This document shows, piece by piece, positions 1 through 5,317 of a DNA stretch of 5,385 nt. The notes under the pieces were generated by a model. It did not search any database. It worked only from the letters and a program-made list of their open reading frames with translations, and was not told the origin of the DNA. This stretch comes from Flavobacteriaceae bacterium UBA7446 (lineage in GTDB: Bacteria; Bacteroidota; Bacteroidia; Flavobacteriales; Flavobacteriaceae). Position 1 is the stretch's first letter. The number at the start of each line of letters is the position of its first letter. The stretch lies in assembly GCA_002478685.1 (NCBI GenBank), contig DLPY01000083.1:1-5385 (forward strand), given 5' to 3'. The translations under genes and the position numbers were made by a program.

Positions 1-885
1 TCTAATAATAGCACGAATTTTCTCGTGTAATAACTTTATGATATGTAGTTTTAACTCCTTCTTATGATAAATTACACTAACTTCTCTTGCAGGCTCTGGC
101 GCACTAAAAGACTTTAAATTTTGCTGATGTTCTTGCCCTAATTGCCGTGCATTTAGATAGGGTAGAAGTGTTATGCCTAATCCCTCATTTGCCAATTGCA
201 CAAGGGTTTCAAAACTACCACTTTTGATTTCAAAATGCGATGGTGAGTTATACTGTAACTTACAGATATTCAATGCAGAATCTCTAAAACAATGCCCGTC
301 TTGGAGCAGTAGCATACGCTCATCTGCTAGCATTTCTGAAGTAATTGACACTTGCTTACTCAATTTAGAATGAGAGGGTGCATAGACCATAAAAGGCTCG
401 TAATACAAAGGTTTTTCTACAATTTGTTCCATGCCTAGTGGTGTGGCAGCAATTCCAGCATCCAGTGTTCCCTTTTCAAGGTTCTCTAAGATTTGTTGAG
501 TTGGCATTTCCTCAATTTCCAATGCCAATTGCGGATATGCTTTCAGAACAGTTTGTAAAAACATGGGCAGCAATGTTGGCATTATGGTGGGAATAATTCC
601 TAACTTAAATGTACCGCCAATGACTCCTTTTTCTTGATCTACTACGTCAAGCATTCGCTCTGATTCAGCAACGATTAATTTTGCTTGTTCGACAATTTTT
701 TTTCCCACTTCTGTAAGTACAATGGGCTTTTGTGTTCGGTCAAAAATAGTTAAATCCAATTCTTGCTCTAGCTTTTGAATTTGCATACTCAACGTGGGTT
801 GTGTTACAAAAGCATGTTCAGCTGCCGTAGTAAAATTACGATGTTCCGCTACGGCGATACAATATTTAAGTTGAGTAATGGTCAT
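1..885 (-). CDS. oxyR: OxyR, LysR-type hydrogen peroxide sensor and transcription activator (C-terminus beyond window)
   Basis: LysR-family transcription factor that is expected to sense H2O2 through a reversible disulfide and to activate peroxide-defence genes. It is read from ATG at 885 down to base 1 with no stop, giving 295 residues. E. coli OxyR has 305, so only a short tail should be missing. Residues 1-60 form the winged helix-turn-helix (MTITQLKYC..., TQPTLSMQIQKLE), followed by a linker helix and a periplasmic-binding-like sensor domain from about residue 90. The redox segment DGHCFRDSALNIC places the two Cys at residues 199 and 208, the same numbers as the E. coli peroxidatic and resolving cysteines. 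His198 and Thr100 (GIIPT), which help peroxide react in E. coli, are also present, and an Arg in EPAR lies near the position of E. coli R266. The start lies 2 nt after the stop of the upstream isomerase gene, so the two are probably co-transcribed. The truncation is a window-edge effect. The cysteine motif makes the OxyR call much stronger than a generic LysR call. Confidence 0.95.
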   Translation of the reverse strand, partial: MTITQLKYCIAVAEHRNFTTAAEHAFVTQPTLSMQIQKLEQELDLTIFDRTQKPIVLTEVGKKIVEQAKLIVAESERMLDVVDQEKGVIGGTFKLGIIPTIMPTLLPMFLQTVLKAYPQLALEIEEMPTQQILENLEKGTLDAGIAATPLGMEQIVEKPLYYEPFMVYAPSHSKLSKQVSITSEMLADERMLLLQDGHCFRDSALNICKLQYNSPSHFEIKSGSFETLVQLANEGLGITLLPYLNARQLGQEHQQNLKSFSAPEPAREVSVIYHKKELKLHIIKLLHEKIRAIIR

Positions 886-887
886 AA

Positions 888-1601
888 TTAATTGGTCAAA
901 ACGGTAATACGCATACGCATATTGGTTAGTGGCCACTCGCGCTTGTCCGTGGGCAACGCATTAATGGCATCAACCACTTTCATGCCGCGAATCACTTTTC
1001 CAAAAGGTGTATAGCTTCCATCTAAGTGGTAAGCTCCTGGTGATTGCTGCACAATAAAAAACTCATATGGCGATGCTAATTTATGTGGATTTTGAATTTC
1101 GCTACTCGGCATCGATACTACGCCTCTGTGATGTTTATATCCTTTTCTTGTATCAGGTGGAAGGAGATATTTTCCAATTTTTCTACGCTTTCTCCCCGTA
1201 TCATAATTGTCTGAATTCCCACCTTGAATGATAAATTCAGGAACAACACGGTGAAAGTAGGTACCATCAAAATACTTTTGTTTGGTCAGGAAGATGAAGT
1301 TTGCTCTGTGGTAGGGTGTTTTGTCAAAAAGTAAAATATCAAAACTACCAAGTGGAGTTTCTATTCGTACTTTATTTTCGGGGTTTTCTGCTGCAAAGCG
1401 TTGTAAAAAAGGAATTGCTGTTTCAGAGGTTAAAGGTAAATCACTTTTTTTTTTGTGCTCAGTCGCTATGTTTTTTGTAATCCTAGCAATAGGTTTTGTA
1501 GGGACTTTTTGCGCTTTTTCAGATCGATTTGGTGCGCTACACGAAATCAATATTCCTAAAAAAAAGAATTGAAAAATGCATTTCCATTGGAGTTGTAACA
1601 T
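888..1601 (-). CDS. Cyclophilin-type peptidyl-prolyl cis-trans isomerase, lipoprotein
   Basis: Catalyses cis-trans isomerisation of Xaa-Pro bonds and assists protein folding, probably while anchored to a membrane in the cell envelope. I chose ATG at 1601 (237 aa) because it gives a clean lipoprotein signal: MLQLQWK, a hydrophobic core, then the lipobox LIS-C with Cys21. The open frame runs 35 codons further upstream, but using them would bury the signal peptide and run across the neighbouring promoter region. Residues 22-75 are a polar linker rich in Lys, and the cyclophilin domain spans about 78-235. Visible active-site elements are FHRVVPEFIIQGG (His117, Arg118, Phe123, Gln126; Arg118 corresponds to human CypA Arg55), FFIVQQ with Phe182, and LDGSYTPFG. 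The CypA tryptophan that confers cyclosporin binding is not conserved (YHLDG here), as is common in bacteria. The stop is 2 nt before oxyR. An A10 run lies in the linker-coding part. Confidence 0.92.
   Translation of the reverse strand: MLQLQWKCIFQFFFLGILISCSAPNRSEKAQKVPTKPIARITKNIATEHKKKSDLPLTSETAIPFLQRFAAENPENKVRIETPLGSFDILLFDKTPYHRANFIFLTKQKYFDGTYFHRVVPEFIIQGGNSDNYDTGRKRRKIGKYLLPPDTRKGYKHHRGVVSMPSSEIQNPHKLASPYEFFIVQQSPGAYHLDGSYTPFGKVIRGMKVVDAINALPTDKREWPLTNMRMRITVLTN
1445..1454. repeat. Ten-base homopolymer (T10 on plus, A10 in the coding strand) inside the isomerase gene
   Basis: Uninterrupted run of ten T on the plus strand. In the isomerase reading direction it encodes Lys50-Lys52 and the first base of Ser53, within the linker after the lipid-anchored Cys21 and before the catalytic domain. 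A change of one base would keep the signal peptide but remove the cyclophilin domain. Runs of this length are prone to replication or transcriptional slippage. Whether it varies in this organism cannot be seen from one sequence, and the frame is intact here. Confidence 0.9.
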
Positions 1602-1647
1602 GTCATAAAGGTACAGGTTTTCTGATTTTATTTCGATTAGGACACCA

Positions 1648-1671
1648 TTTGTTGTACTTTTGCACAACAAA
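1648..1671 (+). promoter_or_regulatory. Promoter element and overlapping inverted repeat in the isomerase/acyltransferase divergent gap
   Basis: TACTTTTG at 1655-1662 matches the Bacteroidota -7 consensus TAnnTTTG exactly. It sits 17 nt before the acyltransferase GTG, which suits the short leaders usual in this phylum. No clear -33 TTTG is present; TTTCG near 1631-1635 is the closest candidate at a suitable distance. The element is framed by a perfect 8-bp inverted repeat, TTTGTTGT (1648-1655) and ACAACAAA (1664-1671), separated by 8 nt. A repressor bound to this repeat would block the promoter, but no regulator is known for it, so this role is inference. The divergent isomerase gene must also have its promoter in this 78-bp gap or just beyond it. 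Confidence 0.6.
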
Positions 1672-1679
1672 ACCAAATC

Positions 1680-2402
1680 GTGTTTCAACAAAATCCATTT
1701 GGACATTACCTTTTTATAAAGCTTTGGCTTATTCGCCTTCTTGGATTTGTAACTCGTCGGCGATTTAATGGGTTTAACGACCTACAAATTCGCGGCTCAG
1801 AAATTATTCGCCAATTACCTAATAAAAACGTCTTATTTATATCGAATCATCAAACCTATTTTGCTGATGTAACCGCTATGATGCACGTTTTTTTTGCAAG
1901 TTTGGCCGGGAGAGACGATAATTTAAATTACTTAAGTTATATCTGGAGACCAAAACTCAATGTTTATTATGTAGCCGCAAAAGAAACGATGAAGGCTGGT
2001 TTATTGCCCAGAATTTTAGCTTACACAGGATCTATCTCTATAGAGCGAACATGGCGGGAAAAGGGTAAGGAAATCAATCGTCAAGTGAAAATGAGTGACG
2101 TTTCTAACATTGGTAAAGCGTTAGATGACGGATGGGTCATCACATTTCCTCAGGGCACCACAAAACCTTTTGCCCCAATAAGAAAAGGCACGCTTCATAT
2201 TATAAAAACATACAACCCAGTGGTTGTGCCCATTCAAATCGATGGTTTTCGCCGGTCGTTCGATAAAAAAGGAATTTTCATCAAAAAGAAAGGAATTAAG
2301 CAGTCGATGCATATCAAACCACCTATCACATTTGACCTTGAAAAATCGGATGATCAATTAGTCACACAGATTGCCGAAGCTATTGGGCAAGTAAAAAAAT
2401 AG
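1680..2402 (+). CDS. Lysophospholipid / 1-acyl-glycerol-3-phosphate acyltransferase-like protein (PlsC superfamily)
   Basis: Predicted membrane-associated acyltransferase that transfers an acyl chain to a lysophospholipid or related acceptor; the acceptor cannot be read from sequence. It has 240 aa, normal for the family. The start is GTG at 1680: no in-frame ATG lies near the N-terminus, an in-frame stop lies at 1638-1640, and the promoter element ends 17 nt upstream. Residues 10-25 are hydrophobic. Family motifs appear in order. Motif I is SNHQTYFAD (His57, Asp63). Motif II is GSISIER (117-123). Motif III is FPQGTT (156-161). Motif IV is the VVPI stretch near residue 182. Two are unusual: five residues rather than four separate His57 and Asp63, and the Glu of the classic FPEG is Gln158. 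From memory, flavobacterial relatives share these changes, so this is probably a distinct subfamily rather than a dead enzyme. It is transcribed away from the isomerase and converges on sodC with no gap. Confidence 0.85.
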   Translation: MFQQNPFGHYLFIKLWLIRLLGFVTRRRFNGFNDLQIRGSEIIRQLPNKNVLFISNHQTYFADVTAMMHVFFASLAGRDDNLNYLSYIWRPKLNVYYVAAKETMKAGLLPRILAYTGSISIERTWREKGKEINRQVKMSDVSNIGKALDDGWVITFPQGTTKPFAPIRKGTLHIIKTYNPVVVPIQIDGFRRSFDKKGIFIKKKGIKQSMHIKPPITFDLEKSDDQLVTQIAEAIGQVKK

Positions 2403-2413
2403 CTACTCCAATA
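2381..2413. terminator. Imperfect hairpin across the acyltransferase/sodC convergent stop codons
   Basis: The arms TATTGG (2381-2386) and CCAATA (2408-2413) pair. Inside them AGTA (2390-2393) pairs with TACT (2404-2407), with a 3-nt bulge on the left. The loop contains an A run and the abutting stop codons TAG|CTA at 2400-2405. It could help end transcription in both directions where there is no intergenic space. It lacks the usual trailing U tract, so the terminator role is weak inference. Confidence 0.25.
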
Positions 2414-2909
2414 TCCCTGCACAGCTTATGCGTGCACCTGCAGCACCAGAGGGTTGTGACACAAAATCATCTGCACCTTGATGCACAATGATAGCTTTAC
2501 CTAAAATGTCTTTGGTTTTGTCCTCACAGCCCATACACCACTGATTCGTCTCAAAATAGATTCGACCAATGCCATCAGTGCCAACCTCAAAATTTCCAAT
2601 ATCTCCTTTGTGGTAACCTTTATTGTCACCCCATTTACCGTGAGGTGCAAAGGTCGGATTCCAATGCCCCCCTGTTGATTTTCCATCATCAGATGAGCAA
2701 TCGGCTTTTTCATGTAAATGAATTGCATGTGTGCCTTGCTCTAACCCACGAACCGTTACGCTAAGTTTTACCAAACCATTTTTTTCGCTGAGTAACGCAA
2801 AACCAACCGCATTTGAACCGCTTTTTGGATTTAAACCAATTTCTAATTGACTGCGTTGACAACCTGAGAGTAGTGCAGTGAGTATAAATAATAGTAATAT
2901 CTTTTTCAT
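2403..2909 (-). CDS. sodC: Cu/Zn superoxide dismutase, lipoprotein (SodC)
   Basis: Converts superoxide to H2O2 and O2 outside the cytoplasm. The 168-aa precursor starts MKKILLLF and has the lipobox LLSG-C with Cys17, so it should be lipid-anchored in the envelope. All metal ligands of the family are visible. His64 and His66 (IHLHE) and His143 (VHQGADD) fit the copper site. His82 (GGHWNP) fits the bridging histidine. His90 (PHG), His100 and Asp103 (HKGDIGN) fit the zinc site. Arg160 in GARISC matches the active-site arginine that guides superoxide, and Cys71 with Cys163 match the conserved structural disulfide. An extra Cys pair, WCMGC (Cys125, Cys128), lies in the loop before the last copper His. 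The ATG at 2909 is divergent from the DUF3089 gene across 47 bp. The stop abuts the acyltransferase stop. No OxyR site was found upstream. Confidence 0.95.
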   Translation of the reverse strand: MKKILLLFILTALLSGCQRSQLEIGLNPKSGSNAVGFALLSEKNGLVKLSVTVRGLEQGTHAIHLHEKADCSSDDGKSTGGHWNPTFAPHGKWGDNKGYHKGDIGNFEVGTDGIGRIYFETNQWCMGCEDKTKDILGKAIIVHQGADDFVSQPSGAAGARISCAGILE

Positions 2910-2956
2910 GTCTATAAAGTAATTGAATTTTATGCATATTTGAAAAAAGAATTGCT
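2910..2956. promoter_or_regulatory. Divergent intergenic region between sodC and the DUF3089 lipoprotein gene
   Basis: These 47 bp must hold signals for both flanking genes unless their promoters reach into coding sequence. On the plus strand CATATTTG (2935-2942) differs from the TAnnTTTG consensus only at the first base and would give a leader of about 10 nt for the hydrolase gene. On the minus strand only a poor match (TACTTTAT) precedes sodC. An 8-bp palindrome TATGCATA lies at 2931-2938. No Shine-Dalgarno sequence is evident for either gene. Confidence 0.35.
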
Positions 2957-3958
2957 ATGCGTCCACGAAACTTATTTTTGTTGGTTAGTACTATTGTTTT
3001 TTTTACCTCTTGCGGTGTTAAGTATCGCAGTACAAGATTTGATAATACATCAACGTCAATATCTTATAATGATAAAGCGAATTGGGCAGTGTTTGCAGGT
3101 AAAACCCTTGAGGGGAAAACCATTGGTGCATTTTTAGACTCACTGCAAGCCGATGTGTTTTTTGTATATCCAACCCTATTGATTGACAAAAATGATACCC
3201 GCTGGAATGCGCCTATTCAAGATAGTATCATAAACGCAAATGTGCTTAAATGGGTTGTGCCATATCAAGCTTCTGCATGGGCATCGGCAGGGCGTCTTTT
3301 TGTGCCCTATTACCGTCAAAATCACTACCGCGCCTTTTTTGAGCCCTATTTAAACCAAGGAGGTGATGCTGCAAAAGAACTCGCTTACAGCGACGTAAAG
3401 GCGGCTTTTGAATATTATTTAACCTACAAAAATAACGGGCGCCCTATTATTTTGGCGGGTCATAGTCAAGGGTCTATTCATCTTAAAAGATTGTTGCAAG
3501 AGATTTTTGATGGTACCGAGCTACAGCAACAACTTGTAGCAGCCTATTTAGTAGGAACCAGAGTGAAAGAAGATGAATTTAACACTTTAAAACCTCTTAG
3601 GTCTCCAGAGTCTGTTGGCGGTTATGTAAGTTGGAACAGCTATAAAAAAGGAAAACTTCCGAAGTATTTCGATTGGTTTAACGCTGCTGTGACCACAAAT
3701 CCTGTAACATGGGACAATAGTACAAAGAGTCAATTTTCTCAGCATAAAGGGTTAATGTATTACAATCAGGAGTTAATCCCATTTTGTCTCACAGTGGAGG
3801 TTACCGATGGCTTACTATGGGTGAGTTTACCCAAAGTGCCAAAACGTTTTTGGGTTTCTTTTATTAAGGATTATCACCGTTTTGATATTCCCTTTTTTTG
3901 GAAAGACATTAAAGAAAATGCTTCTCTCAGAGTCACGGAGTTTTTAAATCAAAATTGA
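2957..3958 (+). CDS. DUF3089 family lipoprotein, predicted alpha/beta hydrolase
   Basis: Predicted serine hydrolase of unknown substrate, anchored in the envelope by lipid. It has 333 aa. The N-terminus MRPRNLFLLV is followed by a hydrophobic stretch and the lipobox FTS-C (Cys19), which supports the ATG at 2957. The strongest functional sign is the nucleophile elbow AGHSQGS with Ser170 in G-H-S-Q-G. It follows a helix-rich segment (ELAYSDVKAAFEYYL) and a hydrophobic strand (RPIILA), the usual arrangement around the catalytic Ser. His307 in KDYHRFDIPFFW is the likely catalytic His, since this C-terminal Tyr-His motif is typical of DUF3089 proteins. I cannot assign the acid residue with confidence. 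Early features VFFVYPTLL and the Trp/Tyr-rich middle also fit the family as I remember it. The stop is 1 nt from that of the convergent ferredoxin gene. Family membership is fairly sure; the reaction is not known. Confidence 0.82.
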   Translation: MRPRNLFLLVSTIVFFTSCGVKYRSTRFDNTSTSISYNDKANWAVFAGKTLEGKTIGAFLDSLQADVFFVYPTLLIDKNDTRWNAPIQDSIINANVLKWVVPYQASAWASAGRLFVPYYRQNHYRAFFEPYLNQGGDAAKELAYSDVKAAFEYYLTYKNNGRPIILAGHSQGSIHLKRLLQEIFDGTELQQQLVAAYLVGTRVKEDEFNTLKPLRSPESVGGYVSWNSYKKGKLPKYFDWFNAAVTTNPVTWDNSTKSQFSQHKGLMYYNQELIPFCLTVEVTDGLLWVSLPKVPKRFWVSFIKDYHRFDIPFFWKDIKENASLRVTEFLNQN

Positions 3959-3962
3959 TTTA
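3945..3962. repeat. Inverted repeat spanning the DUF3089/ferredoxin convergent stop codons
   Basis: TAAATCAA (3945-3952) and TTGATTTA (3955-3962) form a perfect 8-bp inverted repeat with only 2 nt between. It includes the plus-strand TGA (3956-3958) and the minus-strand TAA (3960-3962). It is nearly all A/T with no U tract after it, so it is a poor intrinsic terminator, but it is the only structure at this 1-nt convergent junction. Confidence 0.4.
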
Positions 3963-4286
3963 TGGTGCTTCGGGTGCCAAAGCCACTTTTAGACCTTTTA
4001 ATTCAGGTGTTATGCGAATTTGACAGCCTAATCGTGAATTTTCTTCCACAAAATAAGCCTCATCTAACATGGCTTCTTCGTCGTCATTTCGCTCGCCAAA
4101 GTGCTCATTAGTAAGAACATACACTTGACACGATGCGCACATTGCCATGCCACCACAAATGCCTTCAACAGGAAGTTCAAACCCCTTGCATACCTCCATC
4201 AGATTGAGATTCATATCGGTAGGCACGGTAAATTCGTGTTCTGTTCCTTCACGGTCAATAACCTTAATGCTTATGTCCACACTCAA
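3960..4286 (-). CDS. [2Fe-2S] ferredoxin, adrenodoxin/ISC type
   Basis: Small cytoplasmic electron carrier of 108 aa. Cluster ligands are Cys44, Cys50, Cys53 and Cys88 with spacing C-X5-C-X2-C-X34-C (CGGMAMCASC and RLGCQI), the adrenodoxin/Isc ferredoxin pattern rather than the plant type. An acidic stretch (NDDEEAMLDE, 68-77) fits the partner-binding helix of this family. Cys33 is an additional, non-ligand Cys. The start is non-ATG: TTG at 4286 overlaps the TGA of the upstream reductase (TTGA), while GTG at 4280 two codons later is an equally plausible start. The first in-frame ATG is codon 25 and would cut into the fold. The overlap with the reductase gene implies translational coupling, and the reductase is the obvious electron donor. 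Confidence 0.92.
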   Translation of the reverse strand: MSVDISIKVIDREGTEHEFTVPTDMNLNLMEVCKGFELPVEGICGGMAMCASCQVYVLTNEHFGERNDDEEAMLDEAYFVEENSRLGCQIRITPELKGLKVALAPEAP

Positions 4287-5317
4287 GACTTAACAGTTTC
4301 TTTAGGTTGTTCTTCCTCAAAACCTTGCACCCCTTGGACAGTGGTGTATTTCAGTGTAAACTTCTTGTCTGGATGAATAATTTTATAAGCTGTTTGGACG
4401 GCTAGTGTCGCCTCGTGGAAGCCACATAAAATCAATTTTAATTTTCCCGGATAGGTGTTTACATCTCCTATGGCAAAAATGCCTGGTCGATTGGTTTGAT
4501 AATCAAATGTATCAACTACAATAGCATTTTTGTCTATTTCTAGACCCCAGTCGGCAATGGGTCCAAGCTTTGGCGAAAGTCCAAACAACGGAAACCATAA
4601 ATCTGTTTTTACGGCTGTTTTTCCTTCTTTGGTGTGAATTACAACAGTTTCCAATTCATCTTCGCCTTCCAATTCTTTTACTTCTGCAAACGTATGAAGT
4701 TGCATTTTTCCTGCCGCTGCCAATTCATGAGCTCTGGCCACAGAATCTTTGTGTGCTCTAAAGCGATCACTGCGATGCACCAAATGCACAAAACTTCCTT
4801 TTTCAGCAAAGTAAATCGCCCAATCAAGGGCAGAATCTCCGCCACCTGAAATCACCATATCTTTTCCTTCAAATTGGTCGGGGTCTTTTACAATGTAATG
4901 CACTCCTTTTTCTTCATAGTCTAGAAGGTTGTCTATCAGGGGTTTTCTAGGTTCAAAACTTCCCAATCCACCAGCAATTATAACAGCGTGCGCATGGTGT
5001 TGTGTTCCTTTGCCTGTGGTTACAACAAATGTTCCGTCTTCTTGTTTTTCAATGCTATCTGCGCGTTCACCCAAGGTGAATCCAGGTTTAAAAGGCGCAG
5101 CTTGCTCCATAAGATTATCCACCAATTCTCCTGCTAAAATAGTAGGGTATCCAGGGATGTCATAAATGGGCTTTTTAGGGTAGATTTCCGCAAGTTGCCC
5201 ACCGGGTTGAGGAATAGCGTCAATAAGATGGCATCGAAGTTTCATAAGTCCAGCTTCAAAAACCGTAAATAGCCCCACTGGCCCTGCACCAATAATGATG
5301 ATCTCTGTTTTAATCAT
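4283..5317 (-). CDS. Ferredoxin-NADP+ reductase, thioredoxin-reductase-like type
   Basis: FAD enzyme of 344 aa that passes electrons between NADPH and ferredoxin. The N-terminal FAD-binding Rossmann motif is GAGPVG (10-15), followed by PGGQLAEIYPKKPIYDIPGYP. The NADPH domain has GGGDSALDWA (158-167) and HRSDRFRAH (181-189), whose basic residues suit the NADPH 2'-phosphate. The second FAD motif is GDVNTYPGKLKLI (284-296). The redox-active CxxC of true thioredoxin reductases is missing from the central domain, and there is a C-terminal tail (KYTTVQGVQGF). Both are marks of the TrxR-like FNR class known from Bacillus subtilis YumC and Chlorobaculum tepidum. By alignment from memory, Tyr46 and Tyr324 should sandwich the flavin ring. 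The ATG at 5317 lies inside the end of the preceding gene, and its TGA overlaps the ferredoxin start, so the three form one operon. Confidence 0.92.
   Translation of the reverse strand: MIKTEIIIIGAGPVGLFTVFEAGLMKLRCHLIDAIPQPGGQLAEIYPKKPIYDIPGYPTILAGELVDNLMEQAAPFKPGFTLGERADSIEKQEDGTFVVTTGKGTQHHAHAVIIAGGLGSFEPRKPLIDNLLDYEEKGVHYIVKDPDQFEGKDMVISGGGDSALDWAIYFAEKGSFVHLVHRSDRFRAHKDSVARAHELAAAGKMQLHTFAEVKELEGEDELETVVIHTKEGKTAVKTDLWFPLFGLSPKLGPIADWGLEIDKNAIVVDTFDYQTNRPGIFAIGDVNTYPGKLKLILCGFHEATLAVQTAYKIIHPDKKFTLKYTTVQGVQGFEEEQPKETVKS

Noticed and set aside
173..373. Small open frames opposite or out of frame with the main genes, for example 173-373 plus, 1321-1572 plus, 2121-2357 minus, 2940-3137 plus and 4634-4849 plus.
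   Set aside because: All lie mostly or wholly within well-supported genes in another frame and show no recognisable domain or independent start signal.
1..885. OxyR as a pseudogene because it lacks a stop.
   Set aside because: The frame is intact to base 1 and only about ten residues short of the usual length; it is cut by the window edge.
897..906. Separate oxyR promoter from TACCGTTTTG on the minus strand.
   Set aside because: It has two extra bases compared with TAnnTTTG and no -33 element, so it is not convincing.
1606..1613. TACCTTTA on the minus strand as the isomerase promoter.
   Set aside because: The last consensus base differs, no -33 element is seen, and transcription would start at about the ATG itself.
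1602..1706. Longer version of the isomerase starting at 1706 (272 aa).
   Set aside because: It would place 35 residues ahead of a complete lipoprotein signal peptide and run through the promoter region of the divergent gene.
2910..2956. OxyR-binding site (ATAG-N7-CTAT-type) upstream of sodC.
   Set aside because: CTAT occurs at 2912-2915 and again at 2955-2958, but the other half-sites are absent at the required spacing.
4283..5317. Thioredoxin reductase as the identity of the flavoprotein.
   Set aside because: The catalytic CxxC is absent; a C-terminal tail and a linked ferredoxin gene point to ferredoxin-NADP+ reductase.
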